Source of the DNA: Zymoseptoria tritici IPO323
Lineage: Eukaryota > Ascomycota > Dothideomycetes > Mycosphaerellales > Mycosphaerellaceae
DNA length: 64,000 nt
Direction: 5' to 3'
NCBI RefSeq assembly: GCF_000219625.1
Contig: NC_018215.1
Location: 248,001 to 312,000 of the forward strand
Shown: piece after piece, positions 1 through 12,107 of the stretch
How the letters are laid out: each line of letters starts with the position of its first letter
Position numbering within the stretch: position 1 is the stretch's first letter
Notes under the pieces: model-generated
Told to the model about the DNA's origin: nothing
Database searches by the model: none
Seen by the model: only the letters and a program-made list of their open reading frames with translations
Program-made: the position numbers and the translations under genes

Positions 1-533
1 GAATTTTAAAAGAGCCAAAGGCCAAACAAGAGCAGTGTTCCTAGGATACACAAACATACATATACACATACACTCAGTTCTCTCTACACTAGAGTTACCT
101 ATTGTCCTACGCCGCCGAGAGAGGAAGCTAAAGGAGCAGTGTGGTTTAGTAAGGACGAATTTGCACCTCTAGGGATTAGAGTAGTAGTACTAGCTGTATA
201 GCTAGATACTCTATATAGAGTATAGGCCTACCTTTCCCTAGAGACAAAGGTTGTCCCGAACCTGCTACGGCTACCCGCAGAACGCCTCTAAAGCCTGCTA
301 TAAAGACGCACGTTGCTACAGGCCAGAGTACTTCCTAGAAGCAGAGGTATATTTATATATCTCTTCTCTCCTCTTTGAAGTATACCTTCTCCCACTTTGT
401 ATAGTAGGGAGAAGAGTGCCCTAGTATCGCAAGTAGGCTAGGACCCGAACGCGATTGGAAATAGAGACGAACAAGCAGCCCTCTCGGCGTAAGACTGCTA
501 AGCCTCTTTTCAAACAACAACAACAACAAGACA
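1..533 (+). other. Leader upstream of LINE ORF1, no gene seen
   Basis: No open frame of note. It ends in a short CAA run (510-529) just before the ORF1 ATG at 534. It is probably the LINE 5' UTR, possibly joined to target sequence at the extreme left. No boundary or target-site duplication can be found. Confidence 0.4.
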
Positions 534-1066
534 ATGTCTACTGAGACGGAAATGACAGACGTAGGCTCAGCCCCTTAGACTCCAAAAGCTACGGCTAGAG
601 GGGACGAGGAAGTTACGTTTAAGTCTCTTAAAACCCTGCCGTTGCCGGAGGAACTACTAAAAAGAACCGGCATTCCTTTCCTACCTAGGAAAAGGCAAAA
701 CCCCTTTGATTTCAGTAGCTCCCCGACTCGTAGCCCTTCTCTCGGAAAGAAACAAACACTCTCTTACACGCCCGCGAACGAGAAGATCCTACAAGCCCGA
801 CAGCTACTAGTCGAAGCGGCGGGGGATCTAGTCGGGTTTCCAGGAGAACAAACCCGGGTTCTCGACCTTCTCGAAGTCTTTCGGCACTTTACCGAGCGTA
901 CAGACTTTAGGACAACGTCCTAAATCCTCGCAAAGCAAGTCTCGAACCTAGAAATAACAACAAAGAAACTAGCAGCACAGGCGAAGAAGCCTACTTTCGC
1001 AGACGTTGTTAAGGGAGACAGCGGATCTACTACTACTACCTCTACCTCCTCGACAATAAAGACAAC

Positions 1067-1099
<33 letters not shown>

Positions 1100-1706
1100 G
1101 TAGACGACCGTCTCCCGGAGGGCTAGCAAGCCGAAAGAACAAGCAGAACCGATGCCTCTTATCCTTATACCAAAGGATAAAGAGAAGGAACTCGACCAGA
1201 TCGCAACCCGAGACAAAATCAACGACGCTCTTAAAGGCGAAGACTAAGAGCTAGCTGTCCTTGCGATAAAGAAATTATTTCGGGGTAACATTGTCCTAAA
1301 CTTTGTAACAGAGAAAGCCCGCTAACGAACGATCGATAGCCTTACTAAGGTTACCGATATCGTAGGCGAGGCACGGGTAATAGAGGACTCTCTCTGGCAC
1401 AAGGTCGTAGTCTACGGCGTCTCGACCGCGAACTTCAATACGCCAACGGGCCTACAGGACATTTAACGAGAAATTAAGACCTTTAATAGAGGTCTTAAAC
1501 TCGCAGGCACCCCGATTTGGCTAACAAACGAAGAGAGAAGAAGGACTCTTACTAGGGCGACAGTTCTAGTAGGTTTTGCTACCGAGGAGGAGGCAAAAAG
1601 GGCTATTTAAAACTGTCTATACGTAGGCGCGGACAGCCTAAGAGTCGAGAAGGCGAAGGATCGTATACAACAGAAAGGGAGGCCCCTAGAACGTTCTACA
1701 TGTTAG
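534..1706 (+). pseudogene. LINE ORF1 (gag-like), RIP-disrupted
   Basis: The frame starts at ATG 534 and runs collinearly to TAG 1704-1706, with in-frame TAG/TAA codons (e.g. near 921) that fit CAG/CAA-to-stop RIP changes. The translation starts MSTETEMTDV, is rich in Pro, Ser and Lys, carries a polyglutamine run near residue 180 and contains a FADVVKG motif common in fungal LINE ORF1 proteins. Such ORF1 proteins bind element RNA and usually end with CCHC zinc knuckles. None is visible here: the frame stops about 15 residues after the VEKAKDR segment, so the nucleic-acid-binding tail looks deleted. ORF1 and ORF2 overlap by seven bases (ATGTTAG), an arrangement suited to termination-reinitiation. 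Confidence 0.75.
1068..1100 (+). repeat. (CAA)n microsatellite encoding polyglutamine
   Basis: Ten CAA units and one CAG in the ORF1 frame, followed by a TAG that is probably a mutated CAG. It encodes a Gln tract of about 12 residues. Confidence 0.9.
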
Positions 1707-4700
1707 AACACTCTCTACGGATTTTCTACGTTAATCTTAACCGATCTATCGAGGCTATAGAGTCTACCTTAGACGTCGCGGTTAAGTAGAAAGCCGACCT
1801 TCTACTAGTCTAGGAACCGTGGACTATAAAAGACCCGATAATAGGCTACAAAGAGACGAGATCTATCGTACACCGGGAATACAACTAGCTATTCCTAATA
1901 ACTACGGATTCGACGATCCGGCCAAGAACAATGCTATATATTAGCACAAGACTTAACGTTAATATCTCTCCTATTTTATTAGACGACAGCGACATACTTT
2001 CCTTTGTTATTTCAGACAAGAAGGGCAACAAGATCTAGATAGTTAATCTCTACAACGAGAAAGACCTTCGGGATACCGAGAACCCGCAAAACCGACGAAC
2101 AACAGAGAGAACCCTCTACTCTCTACGCAACACGTTCCTTCTAAACACTCTACTAGTAGGAGACTTTAATCTTAGACACCCGTCCTAGGATCCGAGGGGA
2201 AAGGATACTACTAGCGCCCGCGAATTTATAGAGTGGATAGAAGACTAGGGCTTTACTCTATGTAATACGATAGGTGTCGGGACCTTCTATAGGCCGCACC
2301 TAGACGCAGAGTCGGTCCTAGACCTTACGTTTACAAGAGGATCCTTATCTACGAAAGAAATCGACTAGAGAACGATTCCGACAGGCTCAGACTATAAGGC
2401 TATATCTATAGACCTTATTAGCGCGCAAGATCGAGCCCAACAGAAGAAAGTAGTTCTAGATATAGCTTCCGCGGATTAGGAACTGTTTACAGATCTCCTA
2501 ATAAGCAAGGCGACGTCTATTAACTATACGAACTCCCTCGACGACATCGTAGACTCCTTTACCTCGTATATTACCGAATCGATGCGGGGAGCAATCCTAG
2601 AGAAAGTAGTACACGCCTGCGCAAAACCTTAGTAGAATAGAGAGCTACGCACGCTACGCCGTACAATGTCTAGAACATATAGACAGACCTTTACCTACGG
2701 ACGTACGCCAACGCTAGACGAGAAAGAGGCGTATACGAAAGCGAGAAACGAGTACTTCCAAGCTATTAAAACAGCTAAGAAGAACTACTAGAACGCTTTC
2801 CTCGAAAAAGAAGACTCGAAATCTATCTTTAAAGCTATGTCCTATACTAGGAATAGCAGCCGAAGACAGATACCTACGATAAACAACGAAGATTCTTTCG
2901 AGGGGAAATGTAAGGCCTTCTCCGAAGCCTTATTTCCGCGCCCTCCTGCCGAGGAACCTCTACCTAGCCGTTAGGAAGCGTATACAGCCGGGGATTAGGG
3001 CTGGACTACGCTAACCGAAGAGGAACTCGCTGCCGCCTGTAGTACGAAGATAGTAAAAGGAAAAACGCCGGGCCTAGACGGTATTACGCAAGCTATTATT
3101 AGTAAAGCGTACGGCGCTATTCCTATTACCTTTCTACGTATATATAGAAGGCTACTCGACGAAGGACACTACCCCCGATGCTGGAAAGTTGCGACAGGCG
3201 CAGTTCTAGCAAAGCCGGGAAAACCAGACTATTCGGTCCCTAAGGCCTACCAAGTTATCTCTCTCCTAAACTGCCTCGGCAAGATTAGCGAGAGAATACT
3301 CGCAAAACGCCTAGGGATTATCGTAGAGACAAAGCCCCTTCTACACGACTCGTAGTTAGGAGGGCGAAAGAAGAAATCGGCTATCGATACGGTGCTTCTC
3401 TTAACAAACGAAATCGAGGAGAATCGAAGAAAGAAAAAGAAGACTTCGGTTATCTTCCTCGACGTAAGAGGAGCATACGACTACGTTGCAAAGAACCGAC
3501 TGTTAAGAATAATAATCTAGTTAAGGCTTCCGCACAGCCTTATACGTTAGGTTTAGTCGTTTATAAGCAATAGACGCTTACGAATAGCATTCGACGGACA
3601 GATACAGGAATTCCAGGACATAGAGATCGGCGTTCCGTAAGGCAGCCCGATGTCTCCTATCCTCTTTCTTATCTATACGCGCGACATATTCTTCTCGCTA
3701 CAAGGAGTTACTCTTAGTTCCTACGTCGACGACATTAGACTATCTACCTCGTCTACGTCCCTTAAGAAGAACTCTAAGGTACTAGAACGTAAGGCAAGAA
3801 GGCTAATAGACCTAGGAAAGAAGAACTCGATTGCTTTCGACCTAGCAAAGACAGACCTAGTACACTTCTCGAAAGGGAAAGGGTCCGATTGCCCGGTAAT
3901 TCTTCCAAACGGCGACATTGTTCGCCCGGCAAAGAAGGCGGTAAGGTAGCTTGGGATTTAGCTAGACGCCGGTCTTACCTTTAAGGAGCACATTGCAATA
4001 AGATCGGCACAAGTACAAGCAGCATTCTGTCGATTAGAAAGACTAGCAAATACCGAACGCGGTCTATCTTCTATATCGTTAAGAAAAATCTACCTAGCCT
4101 GCGTTACTACAATAGCAGACTACGGGGCCCCGGTTTGGTAGCGGTCGAAAAAGAGCATAAAACCTCTAGTATCTCTACAAAGTAAAGCTTGTAGAAAGAT
4201 CCTAGGCGTTTTCCGTACCGCCCTAAACGTCCCGTCCGAGGTAGAGTCAAATCTCTTCCCCCCGGATCTACGCCTAGAGAGACAGTTAATTTTATACTCT
4301 CTACGCGCAGCAAAGCTACCCGAAAACCACCCCGTAAGACTCGCTATCCAAAGCGCGCCTTCGGATACGCGAGAAGTCTAACACGAGGACTCGAGAGAGA
4401 TACTTCCGCAAAAACGACAGAGAACACAGATACAACTACTCTGTTATTAACTCCGACAATACAAGCATTTCGTAGAACACGAGAGGGCTAACTACGCAAA
4501 AGACGATCTCTTTAGCGTCTGGAAAACCCGATACGAAATAGCAAGACAACGGGAGATTAATAAGGTACCTAGGAATACAAATAGCTACCTTAGTCGATTT
4601 CTATAGAGCTCGCTAGGAAAACATAGAATAGGAGGAAGACGCGCTTTAACTAGTGCCTTCTATACTATCCTATTAGGACACGGATACCTAAAGTCCTATC

Positions 4701-4945
4701 TCTATCGCTTTGGACACATAACGACGCCAGACTGCCCTTGCGGACGACGAGAAACAGCAGAACACCTCGTATGTAGCTGCCCTATCTACGATGTATTTAG
4801 GCTACTACCGCTACGACAAGCACAATCTCTACTAGAAATAGTAGAAGATAAGGAACTCCGGAAACACCTTACTACCTTTCTCTCGGATACAAAGATTGCT
4901 TCTAGGTCCTGGCACCTAGCAAGAGGCGAAGACGAGACCGTCTAG
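1700..4945 (+). pseudogene. LINE ORF2: endonuclease-reverse transcriptase, RIP-disrupted
   Basis: One frame of about 1,080 codons runs from ATG 1700 to TAG 4943-4945. The same TAG is present in both less-mutated truncated copies, so it is the true stop; the internal stops are nearly all TAG. Residues ~5-240 resemble an exonuclease-endonuclease-phosphatase domain (LRIFYVNLNRS, VGDFNLRHPS, GSDYKAI). Residues ~450-740 form the reverse transcriptase (GKTPGLDGI, FLDVRGAYD, GVPQGSPMSP with Q from a stop, SYVDDIRLS). The C-terminal ~110 residues hold CPCGRRETAEHLVCSCP, a Cys/His motif typical of fungal LINEs. No RNase H domain was recognised. The protein would nick target DNA and prime reverse transcription from its own RNA. 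Confidence 0.88.
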
Positions 4946-5012
4946 CCTACACTCCTTTTACTTTTCCTTATTTGTCTTTCTTTAAAGTCCTTCGATACTA
5001 GCTGGCTACTAT

Positions 5013-5125
5013 CCTAGGCACGGGTCTTTCCCTAAGGTCAAGAGATACGAGAGAACAACGATTGTACATAGATAGACTGCTGTCGCGAGACAGCCGTCCT
5101 ACATAGTCATAGACTCCTACAGGAC
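5013..5125 (+). promoter_or_regulatory. Structured LINE 3' UTR: three hairpins
   Basis: Three stems precede the tail: 5013-5037 (CCTA...TAAGG outer pairs around GGG/CCC), 5079-5094 (GCTGTC-GCGA-GACAGC, a six-pair stem closed by a GNRA-type tetraloop) and 5096-5125 (GTCCT...AGGAC with inner GTC-ATA-GAC). The SINE-like element in this window keeps all three stems with different bases. LINE reverse transcriptases commonly recognise such 3' structures in their template; that role here is inference. Confidence 0.7.
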
Positions 5126-5133
5126 GTAAATGG

Positions 5134-5157
5134 AACAAACAAACAAACAAACAAACC
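5134..5157 (+). repeat. AAAC-repeat tail of LINE
   Basis: About six AAAC units after TGGAAC. The same tail follows the truncated LINE copies and one of the two SINE-like copies, marking the LINE integration end. Confidence 0.9.
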
Positions 5158-7295
5158 GCCTACTACTAGTATACTAGAAAACCCGGTAATCCGAACAAGA
5201 GACTACTACAGTTCCGAGGGATTAATTAGTAGCCGAGACTCTAGCTAATACTACCGAAGCTAGAAGACGTATATAATATAAGGATTCCTTAGCTAGTATC
5301 CTTTAACTTCCCCGCCGTAGAGAGATCTTAGAGCTCTCGTAATATAAGCTAGATTAGCGGTCCGATTACTAGTGCTCGTAAACTCGGCTAGAAGCCTATT
5401 AGAACACTTAAGTATAGTCGCCCTTCTAAGCTAGATCCGGATGCGGTTTCTTTAGCACCCCCGGTGCCCGCGCCTACGACTAGCTCTAATATAACCCCGG
5501 TTAGTAGCCGCTAAGGACAGACTTTAAGCTCCTACTTTAATAATATCCTCTATATTAAAGAAGATAGGTGCCCTGTTCTAGTGCCGGTTTATAATACTAA
5601 GGTTCCGGTAAATGCCGCGGCAGTTCCTAAGAAGGCGAATCTAGTAGTCGGTAGTATCTTAAAACTATATAATAAAAACTACCGCGTACTAAAAGAGCGA
5701 GTTATCGCAGACTAGTCTACGGCTAAGATTAAGACCCTAAAGTCTTATACCGTAGATGTAGTTCGTTCTTAGTCCACACTACCTACTAATAGCTAAACGA
5801 TCTAAGGAACGAACTCGCTATTATCCGTTCGCTTCTTAGAACCGCCGGTAGAATCTATCGAGCAAGATTCTTAGCGCTAACTAGCTACTAAAGACTACAT
5901 AGAAGAAGTAGACTTAGATACCGAAGTTAGGCTAGTAAACCCTCTAAAAGAGCTAGCTAAGAAGAGAAGAACCCCTCCTAAAACTTACCGAGCAGACAAC
6001 TATATCCGCGACAGGTTAGATAGTAACGAAGTGCTAGTTAAGCAGATATAGAAGGCTCCGGTATCCCTTCTATTTAGCGAGCTTCTTAGACTCTCTAAGT
6101 CGATATCGTAAAAGCTCTTCGGTCGTATATAAAACACTCTAGTATTTGTAGACAAGCTAAGAGGCGGGCCGGCAGGTCTACTACTATCCGATAACGTAGT
6201 AAAGCTAAACTCCGTTTAAGGGGATAATAAGGTCGAAGAGATACTAAGGGATAGCTTTACCGTAGAAGTCCGCTCTAGTATACTACAATTTATAACGACA
6301 GCGTTTCGAGCCGACCTTATAGAAGAGGGTATAATACCTCTTTCCGACCTATACGAAGACCTAGCTAAAGCCCGGTTTATATTTAACAACTACGATTATA
6401 TAACTATACTGTCGCTAAGAGTCTCGGCTATAATCGGCGATTTTAATTATAGAGAGCCTACCGTAGTAATTAATAAAGGCTCCGAGTCTTATATTATGTC
6501 TACTACGGTAGCTCGCCGTACTGGCGTACCGATCGGTACAGGAATTAAAGTCTTAATAAAGACGGCTTCTAGTGTTCTACCTTTCCTTAGCCTATCTACT
6601 AGTATATAGGTGTCGGTTTACGGTATTACGGTTTACGTGCCCTTCTTAGTTATAGACTCGGATGTACCGACTCTTCTTAGGCGACCGTAGTATCGTCGGG
6701 TCCGCCTAACTTTAACTAACTACGATAATAGATCTTAGTAGGGCACGATTACGGCTATAAACGGTCGTACGATTAATTTTATTAGAGTTTAACTATATAG
6801 TCTAACGCACCGAGTCCTTATACCTACTAGCACTTCGGGAAAAGCCGAGTTAAGCCGCTAACTACCTCCTCGCTACTTAGTAGTCTATTAGAGGTCCTAC
6901 TTCGAGCGATCTAGTACGTATTTCCGGAAGAGTTAAGTATAAAAAGGACTTCGAGTCGAGAATCCGCATTTAGTAGACGAGGTCGAAATAAAGCGGGCTG
7001 TCCCGAAAGTTCGGCCGCTCCCGAAAATCTTAGCGCCCCGGGTTACCCCTAGGGTTAGGCTAGGGAAACTTCGGAAGAAAACTCGGCGAATTTACTTAAG
7101 CCCGAAACTAGCTAATATCGCGATGTTCTACCTTACCTTATATCGATACTAAGCCCTAGCTCCCTTCTATTCGAACTTAATAGCATCGATAATAAATACA
7201 ATAAGCTACTCGAGCTCGCGGCTACTACTTACTACCTCCGCTACTACGAAGAAAGAAAGAGATCGCTATATAGGGGGAGGAATTTATAGTTTTCT
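5158..7295 (+). pseudogene. G1 gag-protease, 5' truncated and RIP-disrupted
   Basis: The frame is collinear over ~700 codons with TAG/TAA stops throughout. The C-terminal part has a retropepsin-like site at 6472-6483 reading N-K-G-S inside VVINKGSESYIMS; Asn and Lys are one RIP change from Asp and Glu, giving the D-x-G-S site of fungal Gypsy proteases. The G2 protein has the equivalent site. Upstream sequence is Pro/Ser-rich and gag-like without a recognisable zinc knuckle. Its start is lost at the LINE insertion. The pol block lies in another frame, so pol was either shifted or a separate ORF. Confidence 0.7.
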
Positions 7296-7299
7296 AAAT

Positions 7300-10200
7300 T
7301 TTCCGTCGACTACTATATACTATATAAGAGGAAAGCGGACAAAGTTAAGCTAGTAGAAGCTTTAGTTTATAACACGAAGAGCGTTGCTAATAAGGTAGGG
7401 AATTAGAAAGAAGCTAGCCTTAAGTTCGAAGTATCTTTACTACGGTCGGATCGCTAGTAGGACAACAAATACCTAATTTAGAAGTTCTCCGAGCTTAAGA
7501 GGGGGACGAGATTAAGACCGGAAAGAATTAAGACACTAAACATTAGGATAGATCTGTTTAATAAAGAGCGTAAGCTTTTTATAGAATGCCTACATAATAG
7601 GGAGGCTATACTTTCCTTCGATTTCTCTAAATGCGGCCGCCTTAAACCCTTAGTCGCACCGCTACAACGAATACGAACTATGCCTTATGTTCCCTAGCAA
7701 TTAAAGGACTTCTATATTACTTACAGCCTTCGAGATATAGCATCTAAGATAATTAAGAAGCGACTAGATCGCGGAACCCTCGAACCCTACTATAGAGTAT
7801 ATAAGAATCCTTAGTTCTTAGTTAGTAAGAAGGATCTTAACGAGAAAGGACAAAAGTAGTACCGGCTTATTAATGCGGCAATAGAAATTAACCGAGTTAC
7901 TCTTAAAGACGCATATATGCCCCCGGATACTAATAGATTTTCTGTAGACTTTACGGGCCTTTAAGTTATAATACTAATTAACCTTTTCTCTAGCTACGAC
8001 TAAATCCTACTAGACGAACGAGACCGAGATTTAACTAGATTCGATACGCCGATTGGCTACTTCCGCTAGACTAGCATTCTAATAGGAGCTACGAACTCGG
8101 TAGTATAGTTTTAGCGAATTATATGCCGAGTTCTTAAGGATTATATATTCTACGCGGCTCGACCGTATCTAGATAATGTTAGTATTAAAGGCCCTCGGTC
8201 TCGGTATAATAATAAAGAGGCTAAACCTAGCATTCGTCGATTCGTACTCGAGTACATTTAGAACCTTAACGGGGTTCTTACGGACATAGAAAGAGTAGGG
8301 CTAACTATTAATCTAAGTAAGACATTCTAGTTCTCGACTAGTATAAACATTATTAGCTACGTCTACGACTCGGCTAGTTACTACCCGGATACCGCTAAGG
8401 TTATTAAGATTACCGAGTAGGGACTACCTATAGATACTACCGAAGCCCGCTTATTTATTAGAGTTGTAGTATATTTCCGAATCTAGATTCCGGACTTCGC
8501 TATTCTGTCTCGCCCTATCTACGTAGTAGCTAAGCCGGGTAGTATCTTCGTCTAGACGCCGCTCGAATAGCATACGATAGATTAGCTTAAGGAGGTACTT
8601 ATTACGGCACCGGCCCTTATTACGATCGATTACGTTAACGGAGGGACTATAATCGTAGTAGTAGATGCATCTAGTCTTAGCTAGGGAGTAGTGCTTATAT
8701 AGGTAGTAAAGGGCAACGACCGCTATAGGCATCCGGTTCGATTTAAAAGCGGTTTATAGACTAAGGAAGAAGCTAAATACGATGCTAGTAAGCGAGAGTA
8801 TCGTAGTGTACTCTATGCTCTTAAGAAGCTTAAAGCATATATATTCGGTATTTACTTCGTACTAGAAGTAGATGCGAACACGCTAGTTCACTAACTTAAT
8901 ATGCCGGCGAACAATCTTCCGACCTTAGTTACGGCTCGATAGATTGCTTAGATTCGGCTCTTCGACTTTATAGTTAAGTATGTGCCTAGCCGAAAGTATA
9001 GCGCCGCTAATAGCCTTTTACGGAAACCTTAGACTCCGTCTAATACCGCGGATAAGGAACATAATATAGACCTGGATAATATAATTAACCGTAACTTCTT
9101 TTAGGTATAGGTGCATACCGGCAATATTAACATTAAGGACATTATAGAAGGCAAGCTATCCGAATTCTACTAGAAGATTGCGTACTACCTAGCTACACTT
9201 TTACGACCGCCCTCGGTAGATCTAGCGGAGTTCTATACCCTTAAGAAGAAGTTAAGGCGGTATCTTATTCGCGACAGGATTCTGTATCGCCAAAAGCGTA
9301 TTAATGCGCTACTAGCTCGAGTAATTAACAATAAGGATAAGCACAAGACTATACTTTTGTACTACTATAATTTCCTAGATGCCGGTTATCGCGGTCGCGA
9401 AGTAGTGTTCTATAAGCTCTCTAGTAGGTACTTCTAGAAGGGCATGTATAAGGACGTATTACGACATATTAAAGGTTGCCCGTAGTGCAACCTACGTAGT
9501 ACAGGTAACTACGCGAATGCTCTACTATATATACCTAATCCGGAGCCTAGCACGATCTAGGCGATTAATACTATAAATGTCGACTTAACTATAAGCATTA
9601 TTATAGTAAGGGAGCTAGTTAGCGGCTTCCCGGAGGCGCGCATTATAAACAAAAGCAAGCTTGTTAGTACAAACGGTGTTAGCTCTACTATAATTGCTAG
9701 CTTTATATACGAGATGCTCTTTTATAAGTATAGTGTTATAAAATTAATCCGGCTTAATAGTAGCCGTAAGAACTTCGGTAAGGTGCTTACTCTACTCGCA
9801 CAAATAGACGTACGACTAAGTCGCGTGTCGCCCTATTATCCTTAAGGAAATAGAATAGTAGAGCGAGGGCACCCGAATATACTCGATGTTCTTACTAAGT
9901 ATACGAACGGAACTATAAAAGGATAGCGCCGGTATTTCTATGCTGCGCTATAGGCTAATCGATCTACTATTCGAAGAACTACCGGCTATATACCTTCTAA
10001 ACTCTAGTATTCCTTTAATATTATCCTTCTAGTAGAGCTTAAGTTTTAGACTTAGAATACTACGGCTTAGAACAACATTCGTACGGAAGAAGATCTTATC
10101 GCCCTACGTACCGAGCAGATCCTTATAAGGGAAATAGACATTAAGGAAGCCCGCCTTCGTAGCCTACGGCTTCGAGAGCTTGCTAAGGAATACTAGGATA

Positions 10201-10604
10201 ATACCTACAACACCGACGATATACTAATCCCTCTTAGCACTACTGTTCTTATACGCCGCGGAGAAAGAAAGTTAACTACGGAAAAGCTATCGTTCCGATA
10301 GAAGGGACTATATCGTATACACTTATACCTAGAAGCTACGTCGACGTACAAGATTAAGGAATTTACTAGCGCTGTTCTTACTACGACCTTTCCGCGCCGA
10401 ATACTCCGCCCTATGCCTAAGTAGGATTCTATACGCGTATTGCTACTAGAAGTCGGATCTACTATACCTCTAGAGGACGAGCTTAAAGAAGGGTATAATC
10501 TAAGCGACGAAGACGATAGTCTACTACCGTCCCCGTAGGTGCGACTACCTAACCTAGCCTTACTAGACGTATCGTAGTACGAGCGCTTTATATAATAGCC
10601 TTTA
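7300..10604 (+). pseudogene. G1 pol: reverse transcriptase, RNase H, integrase
   Basis: The frame is collinear over ~1,100 codons with many TAG stops. Landmarks in order: YKRKADK (~7322), YRLINAAIEINRVTLKDAY (~7860), the RT active-site region PYLDN at ~8165-8179 (YLDD expected; Asn fits RIP of Asp), an RNase H region with REYRSVLYALKKLKAYIFG (~8790), the integrase zinc region ending GCPQCN (~9478-9492), the integrase core (9540-9900) and a C-terminal GPY/F-like RQKGLYRI (~10297). These define a Ty3/Gypsy-type pol. The homologous block of G2 shares YKRKADK and the DNKYLI..F motif, so the elements are relatives. The product would copy element RNA and integrate the cDNA. Confidence 0.85.
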
Positions 10605-10623
10605 GGGGGGGGGGGGGGGGGGG
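10605..10623 (+). repeat. Homopolymer of 19 G immediately after pol
   Basis: A run of 19 G follows the end of the pol frame. Position and base content would suit an expanded polypurine tract, but no LTR follows and ORF3 lies downstream. Confidence 0.85.
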
Positions 10624-11040
10624 AAGAGTACGCGGCGTTATTTACTCGACCTCGTTATTTATATCTATACTAAGTGCACTAACATAGATCGCCTAAAGTA
10701 GTAAAGTAAGCTCTTTTCGCCTACAACATCGCTGTCCCCGCCGCTAATTATCGCTACTAGAACACTACTATTAATTATAAGGCGTAGTAAGGAAGAAGAG
10801 GAGAAAGAATAGTAAGTAGTAAAGCTTTTTAGGGGCTTAGCTACGCTTCCGGAACAATTATAAGCGGTTTCTAACAATTAGAAACAATTTACCTCTAATA
10901 GAAGGTTTATAAACATCTAGAATTTACTAACAACTATCGCTACGACTAGTATTGTTATATCGCGGCTGCTGCCGCCGTCCCCGCTACCCTATCCCGGTAT
11001 TGCCCCGGGCTACCCCCGGGGGTAATCGAGGGAAAACAGC
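10624..11040 (+). other. Spacer between G1 pol and ORF3
   Basis: No coding frame is supported. It contains a GC-rich patch near 10970-11030 (CCCCGGG runs). It probably holds the ORF3 leader; the ORF3 start codon was not identified and may have been mutated. Confidence 0.35.
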
Positions 11041-11543
11041 CGCATTAAGGCAGCAACTAGCACTAGCTCGACTATCTAGAAATAGCGAACTATTAAACTA
11101 ACTACGCTCTTTAATGTACGTACTAAAGCGCAACTACTCGCACTTAACATCGACACTTATAGTAGGTATATATTAACTACTACTTTCCGCCTTAATTAGG
11201 AGCAGCCGGCTAGCCTTATTTTCTCCTACCGGTAGTTCTTATACATTTTCTCGAGTTACTTCTTACGACTACAACCTCCTTATTAACATCCTCGTTTACT
11301 ACCCCCTTTATAACCGGCCTAGATAGCCGACTCGACTTTATAAGCGCTTACGCTTATACTATAAGGCGCGCTACTTACCCCTATCTAATACAACGGCAAT
11401 ACCTTTAGTAGCATTAATAAAATTCGTACCTACGTAGCAAACTTCGATAAGGAAGAAGCACTCTAGTTCTACGTAGACATAGCTAAGAAGCTTAAGGCTT
11501 TCGGCGTAGCTATAAAGGTAACTACTAATAATATGCGTATACT
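11041..11543 (+). pseudogene. G1 ORF3, N-terminal part
   Basis: A collinear frame with many stops reads TKAQLLALNIDTYSRYIL and later YVANFDKEEALxFYVDIAKKLKAFG, and ends at the Gypsy insertion (ATA CT, 11539-11543). The frame resumes exactly at 19189 (A TTC GAT AAG), so both pieces were one gene before the insertion. Its start is not resolved. No domain is recognised in this part; see the C-terminal part for the possible function. Confidence 0.5.
11539..11543. repeat. Target-site duplication ATACT (partner 19184-19188)
   Basis: The five bases before the left LTR are identical to the five after the right LTR at 19184-19188. This fixes the ends of the nested element and is the 5-bp size expected for Gypsy integrases. 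Confidence 0.92.
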
Positions 11544-11872
11544 TGTTAGAAGTACCTTAAGAGGGAATGTAGGCTTACACCGAAAACAAATAGTTATAGA
11601 ATATAACGAGTCGATTCGATAAGGAAGGGAATAGACGAGAGCGTCCCCCGGGGCTATATACCCGCCCTTCGTATTACTAAATGCGTCCCTCCGCCTAGAC
11701 TAGGCACCGGTCGTAGTCTAACGTCCGCTCGGGGGCCGTCGTACGCCCGTAAGGTTCGTCCCTCTATAGGATGTCCTAGTCTAGGCTAGATAAGATAGCA
11801 CCGGTAATCTATAGTACTAGGATAGTCTAGGTTAGGATAGGTAGGAGGCGTTATCGTAAGGGTGTCCTTACA
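11544..11872 (-). repeat. 3' LTR of chromovirus
   Basis: 329 bp, nearly identical to 18855-19183. The few differences seen are RIP-type transitions (for example ACACCG against ATACCG near 11577). It shows no coding potential. Confidence 0.93.
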
Positions 11873-11891
11873 TTGCCCCCCTCCCCTCTCT
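11873..11891 (-). promoter_or_regulatory. Polypurine tract
   Basis: The minus strand reads AGAGGGGAGGGGGGCAA directly before the LTR 5' TG. This is the expected plus-strand primer site of an LTR retrotransposon and sets the element's orientation. Confidence 0.8.
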
Positions 11892-12107
11892 ATAACTAAC
11901 CTTAGTTACGGTAGAAAATTTATAAGCTGTTAGCTACTAGATGTCCTAATCTAGAAGGATTTGCGGGTCTATAGCGTCGCTATATTAATTTAATTCTTCT
12001 TCTAAACTTTCTCTTTTCTTTACTAACTACTAAAAGTAAGTAATCTAGGGTAGTGCTAGTATAGTCTAGTTTAGGTCTAGCAAGGCTAACATTAGCGTAG
12101 ACACACT

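Larger units (their letters stand above)
1..5157 (+). mobile_element. Tad1-like non-LTR retrotransposon (LINE), near complete, RIP-mutated
   Basis: Two overlapping coding frames (ORF1 534-1706, ORF2 1700-4945) are followed by a ~190-nt 3' UTR and an AAAC-repeat tail at 5134-5157. ORF2 carries an N-terminal endonuclease-like domain, a reverse transcriptase and a C-terminal Cys/His motif, the layout of fungal Tad1-clade LINEs. The 3' end recurs as truncated copies at 12731-13557 (+) and 34324-35078 (-). Those copies keep CA/TG dinucleotides that this copy has lost (for example at 4717 against 13117), so this full-length copy was mutated by RIP and the short ones largely escaped. The left end is not resolved and may lie outside the window. 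The tail ends inside the gag frame of element G1, so the LINE appears to have inserted into G1. Confidence 0.9.
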
